Below, piece by piece: positions 6,895-15,031 of a stretch of 16,002 nt of DNA. Position 1 is the first letter of the stretch, and every line of letters begins with the position of its first letter. The translations under genes were made by a program, and so were the position numbers. The notes beneath the pieces are model-generated. The model made no database searches. It was given only the letters and a program-made list of their open reading frames with translations, and was not told where the DNA came from. The stretch is from positions 1 through 16,002 of the forward strand of contig CALISC010000110.1 of assembly GCA_938041945.1 (NCBI GenBank), read 5' to 3'. The stretch comes from an uncultured Acholeplasmataceae bacterium. GTDB taxonomy: Bacteria; Bacillota_I; Bacilli_A; Acholeplasmatales; Acholeplasmataceae.

Positions 6895-7443
6895 CTATTC
6901 GCATTCAATAACTGCCAAATTACCTTCATTGCGTCGGTAAATTACGCAAATTTTACCGTTTTCTACATTCTTAAAAACATAGAAATTGTGGTCTAAAGAC
7001 TCCATTTGGAAAATTGCTTCGTCTGCAGTAATTGGCTCTAGCGAAATTGATTTAACTCTGACAATATCTTCACCGTATTGACCAGATTTTGCCATAGCAT
7101 CAGCCATTTTACTGTTTTCTTCTTTGATACCACGGTTTTTGTTTTTAGAAAAACGCATAGCAAATTTATCTTTTTGTTTAGTAAGTTGGCGAAGTAGTTT
7201 ATCTACCGCCAAATCAACAGCAGCATAAATATCTTTTTGTTCAACTTCAGCACGCATAGTAACTTTAGGTAGAGTTAAAGTAATTTCAACTTTTTGTATA
7301 TCGTTGTAAACTTTGCATACAACTCTGACTTTTACATCGTCTTCAGGGATGAGTTTTAAAACTTTTTCAAGTTTTTTTTCTGAGTATTTTTCAATACTTT
7401 CGCTTGGAATAAATCCGTTTTTACCTTGTACTTTAATGTTCAT
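6895..7443 (-). CDS. hpf: Ribosome hibernation promoting factor, long form
   Basis: Long HPF binds the 30S subunit and dimerises 70S ribosomes into inactive 100S particles in stationary phase or stress. The 182 residues contain the N-terminal ribosome-binding domain at about 1-100 (MNIKVQGKNGFIPSESIEKYSEKK with basic helices, DIYAAVDLAVDKLLRQL), a charged linker at 100-125, and the C-terminal dimerisation domain at about 127-182 (VRVKSISLEPITADEAIFQME, FYVFKN, ICVIYRRNEGNLAVIE). The start overlaps the end of the ComFC-like gene by 11 nt, with AGGTAGGA just upstream. In many Firmicutes hpf lies between comF and secA. Here the comF neighbour is kept but the SecA start lies about 7.6 kb away. 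Confidence 0.96.
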   Translation of the reverse strand: MNIKVQGKNGFIPSESIEKYSEKKLEKVLKLIPEDDVKVRVVCKVYNDIQKVEITLTLPKVTMRAEVEQKDIYAAVDLAVDKLLRQLTKQKDKFAMRFSKNKNRGIKEENSKMADAMAKSGQYGEDIVRVKSISLEPITADEAIFQMESLDHNFYVFKNVENGKICVIYRRNEGNLAVIECE

Positions 7444-7804
7444 TATTTGTTCCTACCTTTCTTAAACTGAGAATAATGATATCGGTTTTAAAAACCTTTT
7501 TTAATACATTTTCCACACCTTCATTATACTCTAATAAGAAGAAAATCGGAACCCCCATCCTGGTTTTTTCCAATAAAATAAACGAAAAAAACTGTAAATA
7601 AATCTCTGCAGGAATTTCTGAGTTGTACTTCTCAAAATAATAAAGGTTGCACACTGAATTTTTGGCAGTTGGAAAAGTTTCATGCACTAAATCAAAGTTA
7701 TTTGAACGCAAGCAAGACTTACAAAAAATATCTCTATTTAACTTAAAAAAAGTTAAAAAGTTCACTTCCTTTTCAATTTCTCTTAAACACAAATAACAAA
7801 ACAT
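7433..7804 (-). CDS. ComFC-like protein reduced to the zinc-ribbon part
   Basis: The 123 residues open with a zinc ribbon, CYLC (C3, C6) and CKSC (C28, C31), like the N terminus of ComFC, a DNA-uptake-associated phosphoribosyltransferase-family protein. The position directly upstream of hpf is also typical of comFC. The phosphoribosyltransferase domain of full ComFC (about 200-240 residues), including its PRPP loop, is absent. The middle (VCNLYYFEKYNSEI) corresponds at best to the linker. It is probably a shrunken relic or a variant. The ATG sits directly behind a 10-bp hairpin and has no clear Shine-Dalgarno. Its 11-nt overlap with hpf suggests that its main remaining role may be to carry ribosomes to the hpf start. 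This last point is inference. Confidence 0.7.
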   Translation of the reverse strand: MFCYLCLREIEKEVNFLTFFKLNRDIFCKSCLRSNNFDLVHETFPTAKNSVCNLYYFEKYNSEIPAEIYLQFFSFILLEKTRMGVPIFFLLEYNEGVENVLKKVFKTDIIILSLRKVGTNNEH

Positions 7805-7806
7805 AT

Positions 7807-7829
7807 GTATATCTTTTTTAAAGATATAC
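7807..7829 (-). promoter_or_regulatory. Hairpin directly before the ComFC-like start codon
   Basis: A perfect 10-bp inverted repeat GTATATCTTT / AAAGATATAC with a 3-nt loop ends 3 bases before the ATG at 7804. It occupies the place where a ribosome binding site would be. It may limit initiation, be an operator, or be a weak rsmE terminator. The AT-rich stem argues for a modest effect. Confidence 0.5.
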
Positions 7830-7857
7830 TTAACTTTGTTTTAAAAACTTACTTAAT

Positions 7858-8532
7858 TTAAGTTAAATTATTCAAAGCCCAAAGAATACCAAGCGCAGCG
7901 CTTTCTGTGGTTAAAATATTTTCACCAAGTGAAACTATTTTACAGTTTGACAGAGTTTCAAAGTATTTACGTTCCTTTGTCTCAATTCCACCTTCGGGAC
8001 CAATAATTAGTAAAATATTTTTATCATTAAAGTCTTGGAAATTAAATTTTTTATCTAGACTTGCTTCTTCGTCGGCAAGCAAAACCAAATCATATTTAGC
8101 AAACTCAATTTCGGTCAAAGCATTTAACACCTTAATTTCTGGAACTGAGAAACGTTTTGCAATTTCGGCGGCTTCTTTAGCAATAGTCTCTATTCTTGTT
8201 AGGTTGAGTGTTTTTAATTTTTTTTCGCTTCTGTGAAAAGGTGCAAAAATTATTTTTCTGGCACCAAAAAGTGTTAAGTGTTTAACTGCAAACTCGCATT
8301 TTTTGGGAACAGTCAAACCTTGAACAACATCTATTTTAAAAGACTTACTTGAAGTTAACTCTTGTTCTTTGATAAACACAGGTTCATTGGCTTTATAGGT
8401 AAGCGAACCTAAAAAACATACTCCGTTTGCGCAAACCTCTATTTTTTCGCCTGCACGGATTCTAAGCACATTTTTAATTTGATGTTTAATTTCTGGACTA
8501 AACTCCCAGTTTTTGGTAAAAAAACGGTGCAT
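7858..8532 (-). CDS. rsmE: 16S rRNA m3U1498 methyltransferase RsmE
   Basis: RsmE methylates N3 of U1498 in helix 44 of 16S rRNA using S-adenosylmethionine. At 224 residues it is slightly short for the family (about 240-250). The N terminus MHRFF with NVLRIRAGE at 21-29 forms the PUA-like RNA-binding domain. The C-terminal SPOUT (trefoil-knot) domain shows IIGPEGGIETKE at 176-187 and SLGENILTTESAALG at 201-215, the SAM-binding knot loops. HRSEKK at 100-105 fits the conserved RNA/SAM-facing segment. It follows secG by 24 bases on the same strand, with a hairpin between. No clear Shine-Dalgarno precedes its ATG. Confidence 0.95.
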   Translation of the reverse strand: MHRFFTKNWEFSPEIKHQIKNVLRIRAGEKIEVCANGVCFLGSLTYKANEPVFIKEQELTSSKSFKIDVVQGLTVPKKCEFAVKHLTLFGARKIIFAPFHRSEKKLKTLNLTRIETIAKEAAEIAKRFSVPEIKVLNALTEIEFAKYDLVLLADEEASLDKKFNFQDFNDKNILLIIGPEGGIETKERKYFETLSNCKIVSLGENILTTESAALGILWALNNLT

Positions 8533-8542
8533 TTTTTGAAAT

Positions 8543-8569
8543 AAAAAAAGGTTTACTTAGAAACCTTTT
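8543..8569 (-). terminator. Terminator spanning the secG stop codon
   Basis: Stem AAAAGGTTT / AAACCTTTT with a 6-nt loop that contains the secG TAA. On the minus strand the second arm continues as AAACCTTTTTTTATT. This has the form of an intrinsic terminator, but rsmE starts only 11 bases further on, so it may attenuate rather than end transcription. Confidence 0.6.
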
Positions 8570-8793
8570 GTAATTAGTACACGACTAACAACGATGAATG
8601 TTACAAACAATACTGTAAACACAGCCATTGTGATATTTAAAACAGCATCAAGTCCACGCGCTTTTTTATTTTTAAATAATTCTGATTTATCACCAGAAAA
8701 AGCGTCATGCAAGTCATCTTTTGATTGTTGCAATAACACATTTGCAACCATTAAGATAGATAATATAAAAACTAGCCAATCACTCCAAAGCAT
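8557..8793 (-). CDS. secG: Preprotein translocase subunit SecG
   Basis: SecG is the small accessory subunit of the SecYEG channel. The 78 residues have two membrane segments (about 5-21 and 52-73) joined by the cytoplasmic loop LLQQSKDDLHDAFSGDKSELF. This loop has the VLLQxSK and AFSG segments typical of SecG. Length is normal. TGAGGT lies 7 bases before the ATG and an extended -10 promoter precedes it. It is transcribed away from ldh. Confidence 0.95.
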   Translation of the reverse strand: MLWSDWLVFILSILMVANVLLQQSKDDLHDAFSGDKSELFKNKKARGLDAVLNITMAVFTVLFVTFIVVSRVLITKGF

Positions 8794-8817
8794 TTGTGTA
8801 CCTCATTTAACTCTTAA

Positions 8818-8823
8818 ATTATA
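8818..8823 (-). promoter_or_regulatory. secG extended -10 promoter
   Basis: The minus strand reads TGGTATAAT, an extended -10 with a perfect TATAAT, about 25 bases before the secG start. The -35 region is weak (GACT-like at about 17-18 bp), which fits an extended -10 promoter. Confidence 0.65.
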
Positions 8824-8945
8824 CCACAATCGCCTGCAATCAGTCTTTGGTTAGGTTAATTTAAGAAATATATTTTTAGTTTTTTCTTTCATTTACCAAA
8901 CCATTTTAAATAAGCAGTTTATAGCCTAAAATCTACGGAAAATGA

Positions 8946-8974
8946 TAGAAAAAACTCTTTATTTATATTATAAT
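8946..8974 (+). promoter_or_regulatory. ldh promoter
   Basis: A perfect TATAAT (8969-8974) lies 17 bp downstream of TAGAAA (8946-8951, 4 of 6 matches to TTGACA). The ldh Shine-Dalgarno AAGGAG follows at 8988-8993. This is probably the main promoter for the plus-strand block. The rest of the divergent gap 8824-8945 shows no further structure. Confidence 0.6.
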
Positions 8975-8999
8975 TAAAAAGATAATTAAGGAGCAAGAA

Positions 9000-9944
9000 A
9001 TGATTAAAAAAAATAAAATTATCTTAGTTGGAGACGGTCAAGTTGGTTCGTCTTTTGCATTTGCCTCAACAATTTTAGGGGTAGGTACAGAAATCGGGAT
9101 TGTTGACATCAACAAAGCCAGAACAGAAGGAGACGCACTAGACCTACAAGACGTTTTAGTACACGGGCCTCATGTAAAAGTTTATGCAGCAGAATACAAA
9201 GACTGCCATGACGCCGAAATTGTGGTAATTACAGCAGGAGCTGCGCAAAAACCAGGCCAAACTCGCCTTGAGTTAATTGACATTAACTTAAAAATTATGG
9301 AAGGTATCGTTAAAGAAATCATGAAAAGTGGTTTCAAAGGTATTTTCTTAGTAGTTTCAAATCCAGTTGATATCATGACTTACGCTGTTAAGAAATTCTC
9401 AGGTTTCCCAAAAGAAAGAGTAATTGGTTCTGGTACAGTTTTAGACTCAGCACGCCTACGCTATGCTTTGTCTGAGTACTTAGAAGTTGATCCTAGAAAC
9501 GTGCATGCTTACGTGATGGGTGAACACGGAGACTCTGAATTCGCTGCATTTTCTGCCGCTTCAGTAGCAGGCCTTAAACTTGGCAAATTCCTTGAAAAAA
9601 GATGCGGAGTTAAATGCGATAAACTAATGGAAATAGAAGACTGCGTACGCCACAAAGCCTACGAAATTATTAACCGAAAAGGTGCAACTTACTACGGAAT
9701 TGGCACTGCAATGACCAGAATTTGTAAAGCCATTCTTTCGAATGAAAACGCCATTCTTTCAGTTTCAGCATACTTAGAGGGCGAATACGGTCTAAAAGAT
9801 GTATATCTTGGAACTCCTTGTGTGATTAACGCATCCGGAATTCGCGAAGTTCTACAACTAGAACTAGATGAACGTGAAACTAAGGCAATTAAAAAATCAC
9901 ACAAAGTACTTAAAGACATCATTGACCGTCAAGTTAATAAATAA
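9000..9944 (+). CDS. ldh: L-lactate dehydrogenase
   Basis: It reduces pyruvate to L-lactate with NADH in the cytoplasm, regenerating NAD for glycolysis. The 314 residues show the Rossmann loop GDGQVGSS (11-18), D36 for NAD binding, the mobile substrate loop AAQKPGQTR (81-89) with Q83 marking lactate rather than malate specificity, SNPVD (120-124), the DSARLR segment (149-154) and the catalytic GEHGDSE with H176. Length and motifs are complete. AAGGAGC is 6 bases before the ATG. It is followed after 54 bases by the aldolase gene, so a glycolytic pair is co-transcribed. Codons include many C-ending forms, as expected for a highly expressed gene. Confidence 0.97.
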   Translation: MIKKNKIILVGDGQVGSSFAFASTILGVGTEIGIVDINKARTEGDALDLQDVLVHGPHVKVYAAEYKDCHDAEIVVITAGAAQKPGQTRLELIDINLKIMEGIVKEIMKSGFKGIFLVVSNPVDIMTYAVKKFSGFPKERVIGSGTVLDSARLRYALSEYLEVDPRNVHAYVMGEHGDSEFAAFSAASVAGLKLGKFLEKRCGVKCDKLMEIEDCVRHKAYEIINRKGATYYGIGTAMTRICKAILSNENAILSVSAYLEGEYGLKDVYLGTPCVINASGIREVLQLELDERETKAIKKSHKVLKDIIDRQVNK

Positions 9945-9998
9945 CAAGACATTTAAACTAAAAAACAAATCTTGATTTAAGGAGTATTTAATTTAGAT

Positions 9999-10862
9999 AT
10001 GTTAGTAAACGCACACGATATGGTGCACAAAGCACGCCAAGGTGGCTACGCTGTTGCTCATATCAACATTAACAATTTAGAATGGACTCGTTTAGTTTTA
10101 GAAGTTGCAGAAGAACAAAAAAGTCCAGTAATTATCGGAGTTTCAGAAGGTGCAATTCGCTACATGGGTGGCTTTAAAACAGTTGCTCAAATGGTCTACG
10201 CTTTACATGATGACTTGCAAATTACAGTGCCAGTTGCTCTGCATCTTGACCACGGAACTTACGAAGGTACTAAAAAAGCGATTGCTGCAGGCTTTACTTC
10301 TGTAATGTTTGACGGTTCTCATTTTGCGTTTGAAGAAAACTACGCAAAAACTAAAGAACTGATACAACTTGCTAAAGCGAAAAACATTTCTTTTGAAGCA
10401 GAAGTCGGAACTATTGGTGGAGAGGAAGACGGTGTGGTTGGAAACGGAGAACTTGCTGACCCTAAAGAAGCCAAGGCTATGCAAGAACTTGGCATTGACT
10501 TTTTAGCAGCCGGAGTTGGAAACATCCACGGACCATATCCTGCTAACTGGAAAGGACTATCATTCGCGCAAATTGAACTACTTTCTAAAGAAACCACAAA
10601 TTTTCCACTAGTTCTACATGGTGGAACAGGAATTCCTGAGGACCAAGTTAAAAAAGCAATTAAATTAGGTATCGCTAAAATTAACGTCAACACTGAACTA
10701 CAACAAGCCTTTAGAGATGGACTTCACGAATACTTTAAAACCGGACTAGATCAGGTTGGAAAAGGTTACGACCCTCGTAAAATCCTAAAACCAGGAGTTG
10801 AACGTGCCAAAGAAATAGTTCGCCAAAAAATGCAGTTTTTTGGCTCAGTCGGCAAATGTTAA
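9999..10862 (+). CDS. fba: Class II fructose-1,6-bisphosphate aldolase
   Basis: This zinc enzyme splits fructose 1,6-bisphosphate into dihydroxyacetone phosphate and glyceraldehyde 3-phosphate. The 287 residues include LHLDHG (81-86; D84 catalytic, H85 zinc), FDGSH (104-108), EAEVGTIGGEEDG (133-145), GNIHGPY (174-180; H177 zinc), LHGGTG (206-211; H207 zinc) and INVNTELQ (228-235). Length matches the family (about 285). The nearest Shine-Dalgarno, AAGGAG (9979-9984), is 14 bases from the ATG, longer than usual, but no other in-frame start lies closer. The last codons overlap the next gene by 7 nt. A related tagatose-bisphosphate aldolase cannot be excluded from motifs alone. Confidence 0.95.
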   Translation: MLVNAHDMVHKARQGGYAVAHININNLEWTRLVLEVAEEQKSPVIIGVSEGAIRYMGGFKTVAQMVYALHDDLQITVPVALHLDHGTYEGTKKAIAAGFTSVMFDGSHFAFEENYAKTKELIQLAKAKNISFEAEVGTIGGEEDGVVGNGELADPKEAKAMQELGIDFLAAGVGNIHGPYPANWKGLSFAQIELLSKETTNFPLVLHGGTGIPEDQVKKAIKLGIAKINVNTELQQAFRDGLHEYFKTGLDQVGKGYDPRKILKPGVERAKEIVRQKMQFFGSVGKC

Positions 10863-11404
10863 ACAAGCACTCCAAACTTAGTCAAATCAGGGAGTTTACG
10901 CAGTCTGATGACTTTGCTGTTTTAACTCGTTTTATTGAAAAAAATTATTTAGTCGCAGGGTTATTTGAAAATATTGTTTCTTGCTTAAAATTATATTTAG
11001 CCCCTGTTGACTTTACCGACAAAGAAATAGAAGACGCTTTTCTTTTAATGACTTATTTAGGGCGTTTAGTCGAGGATTTTAAAGAAGTTTTAGTTAAACA
11101 CCCTGAAACTTATTTTGCCGAAAAAGAAAAAGAAGTCTATATTTTAGGGTCTTTGGTAGAGTGCGTGTTTTTACTAACACTTTTAGAAGACAGCACACTT
11201 GCTCAATTTGAGACTTATTTAGGCGAAGTTCTTTATTTCTTAACTTTTAATAAAACCAAGGAACCTGATTTTATGAAAATTGTAAAAGACATTATTAAAG
11301 CACAGGCCATTAAGTTTGCTGAAATTTCTAGACTAGAGGACTTTGCTTTTGGTTTAGAACAAAGCCTTCGTCAAAACCACGGAGTTGAAGTTAAAGCAGA
11401 CTAA
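10856..11404 (+). CDS. Uncharacterised 182-aa helical protein coupled to fba
   Basis: I do not recognise this protein. It is almost entirely helical with alternating acidic and hydrophobic segments, has no signal peptide and no convincing membrane span (the most hydrophobic stretch, about 95-108, is broken by charges), and has no Cys/His metal motif. Its ATG lies inside the last codons of fba (7-nt overlap), with no separate Shine-Dalgarno, so it is likely translated by re-initiation. The ABC exporter pair follows 16 bases after its stop. The reading frame is full-length and uses codons like its neighbours, so I treat it as a real lineage-specific gene, possibly an adaptor. Function is unknown. 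Confidence 0.75.
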   Translation: MLNKHSKLSQIREFTQSDDFAVLTRFIEKNYLVAGLFENIVSCLKLYLAPVDFTDKEIEDAFLLMTYLGRLVEDFKEVLVKHPETYFAEKEKEVYILGSLVECVFLLTLLEDSTLAQFETYLGEVLYFLTFNKTKEPDFMKIVKDIIKAQAIKFAEISRLEDFAFGLEQSLRQNHGVEVKAD

Positions 11405-11420
11405 ATTATTAAATTTTTAG

Positions 11421-13241
11421 ATGAAAAAAAGTCAAAACAACAAATTTTATTTTTTAAAACTAATCATTCGTTTTAGTCCTTATTTGTTTTTTGGAGCAGC
11501 AGTATTGGTTGTTATCAACTGGTATCAATTGAGAATTCCCGAACTTTTTAGAGAAATCCTCGCGATTTTTAAAACAAATAAAGCAGAACTAACTAGCAAA
11601 AAAATAGAGGTGTATAGCCATATCACCTCTATTTTAATGTTGCTTGGACTTTTAATTTTAGGTAGATTTATTTGGCGTTTTGCTCTATTTGGCACGTCTA
11701 GATTAGTGGAAAGTAAAATGCGAGTTGACCTGTTCGAAAAACAAACCAAGCAAAGTCAAACTCACTTTAAAACTACTAAAACCGGGGCACTGATGGCTTA
11801 CTTTACTCAAGATATTAACCAAATTAGAATGACTGTCGCCTTGAGTTTCTTAATGCTTTCCGACATTATTTTCCTAGGCGGTTTTACACTTTATAAAATG
11901 TTTGCGCTGTCTTGGGCTGTATCTACTGCTTTTTTAGTGCCTTTGAGTTTAGTATTTTTAGTATCGTTTTATTTTGGCCGCCAAATGAAGATGCATTTCA
12001 ATACTTCTCGCTCAAACTACACTATTATGCAGGACTTTGTGCAAGAGACTTTTCAAGGACACGCAGTAATCAAGGCTTTTTTGAGAGAAACTTGGGCATA
12101 CGCTCACTTTGGCGTGCTTGCGAAAAACTACAGCACTGCTTATTCAAAAAGTGCGAAGGCTGGTTTTAAAAACAACTTTTTTAATCAACTAATTACTGGT
12201 CTTAGTTTAACTGTTTTGATTTTTACGCTTTCCTTAATCGTAATTTATCCAAGTAAAGTGTTTGGCAAACTTCAGTCTGAAGACATGATCTTGTTTTCCA
12301 CCTATGTTTTTACGCTTTCTTGGCCCTTGATTGCAATTGGTCATTTTGTTACAATGCTTTCTAAAACCATGGTTTCGCGCCGTGTGTTTTTAGGTGCTTT
12401 AAACAAAGAAAGTGAAACCGAAGTAAAACCCACAAAAGAAGTTGTATTTGCCAGATACTTAAAAACAAACAATAACATTCTAGCTAGTGATTTAACTTCA
12501 GAAATTGAGTTTAAAAACTTTAACTTCGCATATCCAGATGACCCTAAAAACCTTGTGCTTAAAGATTTAAACTTAAAAATTAAACCTGGCCAAACTATTG
12601 GGATACTTGGTCGCACTGGCTCTGGTAAAACCACAATTGGTGAAATATTGCTTAAAGTTTATGCTTCTAAAAACGGCAAATGCTTAATAGGTGGCACAGA
12701 CATCAACAGCCTTTCTCAAAACACCCTTGCTGAACAAATTGGCTATGTTTCTCAAAACGGCTTCTTGTTTTCAGATACAATTGCTGCCAATGTTAACTTC
12801 AAAAACAAATATACAGACCAAGCAGTGCTTGATAAACTATACGCCAATTTTGATTTAAAAAACACTTTGGCTAACTTAGAACATGGTCAAAACACCAAGA
12901 TTTTAGAAAATGGCAAAAACTTATCGGGTGGCGAAAAACAGAGAATATCACTGGCTCGTGCGTTTTTAAATAACCCAAAAATCTTAATTTTAGACGACGC
13001 ACTTTCAGCACTTGACATGAATACTGAGCAAAAAATTCTGAATTCTATCAATAAACTAAAAACACCTGAAATGGTAGTTATACTAATTTCACACAGAATT
13101 TCTTCAATCATGGCTGCCGACAACATTTTTATTTTAAAAAATGGCACAGTTACAGATTCTGGCACACACCAAGAACTTATTTCAAAAAACCAAGAATACA
13201 GCAAACTAATGCAAACCCAAAGCATGAAAGGTCTTGATTGA
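11421..13241 (+). CDS. ABC exporter half-transporter, degenerate-site subunit
   Basis: A 606-residue type IV ABC exporter subunit with six membrane helices within about 15-320 and a nucleotide-binding domain at about 360-600. Visible motifs are Walker A GRTGSGKTT (397-405), Q-loop Q445, signature LSGGEKQR (501-508), Walker B ILILDD (521-526), D-loop SALD (529-532) and H-loop H558. The residue after Walker B is Asp526 instead of the catalytic Glu, as in the degenerate site of heterodimeric exporters such as TM287/288. The gene ends in TGA overlapping the ATG of the next ABC gene by one base, so both products are made together. The substrate cannot be told from sequence; drug, lipid or peptide export are all possible. 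Confidence 0.93.
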   Translation: MKKSQNNKFYFLKLIIRFSPYLFFGAAVLVVINWYQLRIPELFREILAIFKTNKAELTSKKIEVYSHITSILMLLGLLILGRFIWRFALFGTSRLVESKMRVDLFEKQTKQSQTHFKTTKTGALMAYFTQDINQIRMTVALSFLMLSDIIFLGGFTLYKMFALSWAVSTAFLVPLSLVFLVSFYFGRQMKMHFNTSRSNYTIMQDFVQETFQGHAVIKAFLRETWAYAHFGVLAKNYSTAYSKSAKAGFKNNFFNQLITGLSLTVLIFTLSLIVIYPSKVFGKLQSEDMILFSTYVFTLSWPLIAIGHFVTMLSKTMVSRRVFLGALNKESETEVKPTKEVVFARYLKTNNNILASDLTSEIEFKNFNFAYPDDPKNLVLKDLNLKIKPGQTIGILGRTGSGKTTIGEILLKVYASKNGKCLIGGTDINSLSQNTLAEQIGYVSQNGFLFSDTIAANVNFKNKYTDQAVLDKLYANFDLKNTLANLEHGQNTKILENGKNLSGGEKQRISLARAFLNNPKILILDDALSALDMNTEQKILNSINKLKTPEMVVILISHRISSIMAADNIFILKNGTVTDSGTHQELISKNQEYSKLMQTQSMKGLD

Positions 13242-14989
13242 TGACTAGGCTAAGAGATGCTTTTACTAAAAACAACCTAAAACTAATCCGTAAGCACCGA
13301 AAAACCCTGCTTACTAGTTTTCTTTTGTCAATTTTGTTTTCGCTTTCCGCTGCACTTCCTCAGTCTATTTTTGGCAAAATCATGAAAGTGGTTGACGGCA
13401 AAGGTACATTTCTTGGAGCCACAGGCATTTGGGCTGTTTTGATTGCTTTAATTGTTTTGACCTTCTTTTCAGTTTTCACAGCTCTGGCTAAATTATTCAA
13501 TTCTGTGCAACTAGATAAAATGGGCCAAGACTATGTTTATCAAATTAGACTAGAAACTTTTAAAAAAATACTTTCGTTTTCAGCCGGCAACATGCAAAAA
13601 AACCAGACTGGGTCTTTAACCTCTCGAGTTTGCTCGTCTGCCGAAGAACTTTACTATTTTCTTTCAACCCTGCTGCCAGGAATTCTTGAAAATATCTTTT
13701 TATTTGTTTCTATTTTTATCTACATGTTAATAATTTCGCCAATTTTAACGCTTTACATGTTGATAAACATTCCTGTTTTAATAATTTTAGTAATTTTAAC
13801 TACTTTTTTTACCAAAAAGTCATTTGACTTTTCTGACAACCAAAAAGCCAAAATCAACGGTTATTTAGCCGAAAACTTTCGTGGGATGAAAATTACTCAA
13901 GTTTTTGGCAAACAAGCCAAGAAGAACTCAGAGTTTCGCGCTCAAGAAAGAAAACTACTGAAGGCTAACTTAAAAATTATGCTGATGCACAACTTTTTAA
14001 GGCCAATAATTTTTGGAGTTTCCACAGTTGCCCGAGTTTATTTGTTTTACGTGGCTTTTAAATTGATTTTAAAAGGAACAATCAAAGACATTTACATAGT
14101 TCCGCCTTTCTTTATCTTAATTGAAACTTTCTTTCACCCTATCTTGTGGTTTTCAGAGCAGTTTGTAGAAGTTCAATCTACTATGGTTGCATCAAGCAAA
14201 ATTAACAAAATTCTTGCGACTGAACCTGAAATTAAAGAAAGTACAGGTAAACTAATTCAAGAAGTTAAGAAGTTTGACCTTGAGTTTAAAGAAGTTTATT
14301 TTGAGTATGCTTTAAACGAATCTGTCCTTACCGGCGTTAACTTTAAGTTAGAAAGTGGCAAAACTTACTCATTTGTTGGTAAAACGGGATCTGGCAAAAC
14401 TACGATTTTAAATTTACTTACTCGCCAATTTGACATTCAAAAAGGCCAAATTTTGATAGACAACGCAGATATTTCTAAGTACTCACTTGCCGCACTTCGC
14501 GAAAAAATTGGTGTGATGCAACAAGACGTTTACCTATTTAACGACACAATTTTGGCAAATATTACTTTAAATAATCCAAAAATCACTAAAGCCAAGGTCA
14601 TGGAAACACTTGAGTTTCTTGGTTGCACCGATCTAGTCTTGAAATACGAGAAAGGACTTGACCAAGTTCTTGAAGAAAACGGTAAGAACTTGTCAGCGGG
14701 TGAGCGTCAACTTATTTCTTTTGCCCGCACAATTTGTAAAGACCCACTGCTGATTTTACTAGATGAAGCAACTGCCAACATTGACACTAAAACCGAAAGC
14801 ATTATTCAGGCGTCGCTTGACAAAATTAAGGGTAAATACACACTAATTGTAGTTGCCCACAGGCTTTCTACAATTCAAAACAGCCACTGCATATTTGTCC
14901 TTAAAGATGGTAAAATTATAGAAAGCGGAACTCATTCTGAGTTGCTTTCAAAAAAAGGCGAGTATTTTAACTACTACCCTAAAAGTTAA
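13241..14989 (+). CDS. ABC exporter half-transporter, catalytic-site subunit
   Basis: A 582-residue ABC exporter subunit with membrane helices within about 22-310 and a nucleotide-binding domain at about 345-580. Motifs are Walker A GKTGSGKTT (380-388), Q-loop MQQD, signature LSAGERQL (484-491, the second G replaced by A), Walker B LLILLDE with the catalytic Glu (509) and H-loop VVAHRLSTI with H540. With its partner, the Walker motifs of this subunit and the LSGGE of the first form one competent ATP site, while the Asp Walker B of the first and LSAGE here form the degenerate site. I start at ATG 13241; a TTG one codon earlier is in frame. It has the same strand and tight spacing as the first gene, and secA follows 42 bases later. 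Confidence 0.94.
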   Translation: MTRLRDAFTKNNLKLIRKHRKTLLTSFLLSILFSLSAALPQSIFGKIMKVVDGKGTFLGATGIWAVLIALIVLTFFSVFTALAKLFNSVQLDKMGQDYVYQIRLETFKKILSFSAGNMQKNQTGSLTSRVCSSAEELYYFLSTLLPGILENIFLFVSIFIYMLIISPILTLYMLINIPVLIILVILTTFFTKKSFDFSDNQKAKINGYLAENFRGMKITQVFGKQAKKNSEFRAQERKLLKANLKIMLMHNFLRPIIFGVSTVARVYLFYVAFKLILKGTIKDIYIVPPFFILIETFFHPILWFSEQFVEVQSTMVASSKINKILATEPEIKESTGKLIQEVKKFDLEFKEVYFEYALNESVLTGVNFKLESGKTYSFVGKTGSGKTTILNLLTRQFDIQKGQILIDNADISKYSLAALREKIGVMQQDVYLFNDTILANITLNNPKITKAKVMETLEFLGCTDLVLKYEKGLDQVLEENGKNLSAGERQLISFARTICKDPLLILLDEATANIDTKTESIIQASLDKIKGKYTLIVVAHRLSTIQNSHCIFVLKDGKIIESGTHSELLSKKGEYFNYYPKS

Positions 14990-15031
14990 CTTATTTTAAC
15001 TAAATTTTTTAAGATACCGAGGTACCTATTT

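Noticed and set aside
13236..13243. Possible UGA-as-Trp code
   Set aside because: The first ABC gene ends cleanly at TGA next to the ATG of the second, Trp codons are TGG throughout, and TAA/TAG/TGA behave as stops.
15001..15031. AGGTACCT palindrome before secA
   Set aside because: Eight bases overlapping the Shine-Dalgarno; no evidence of function.
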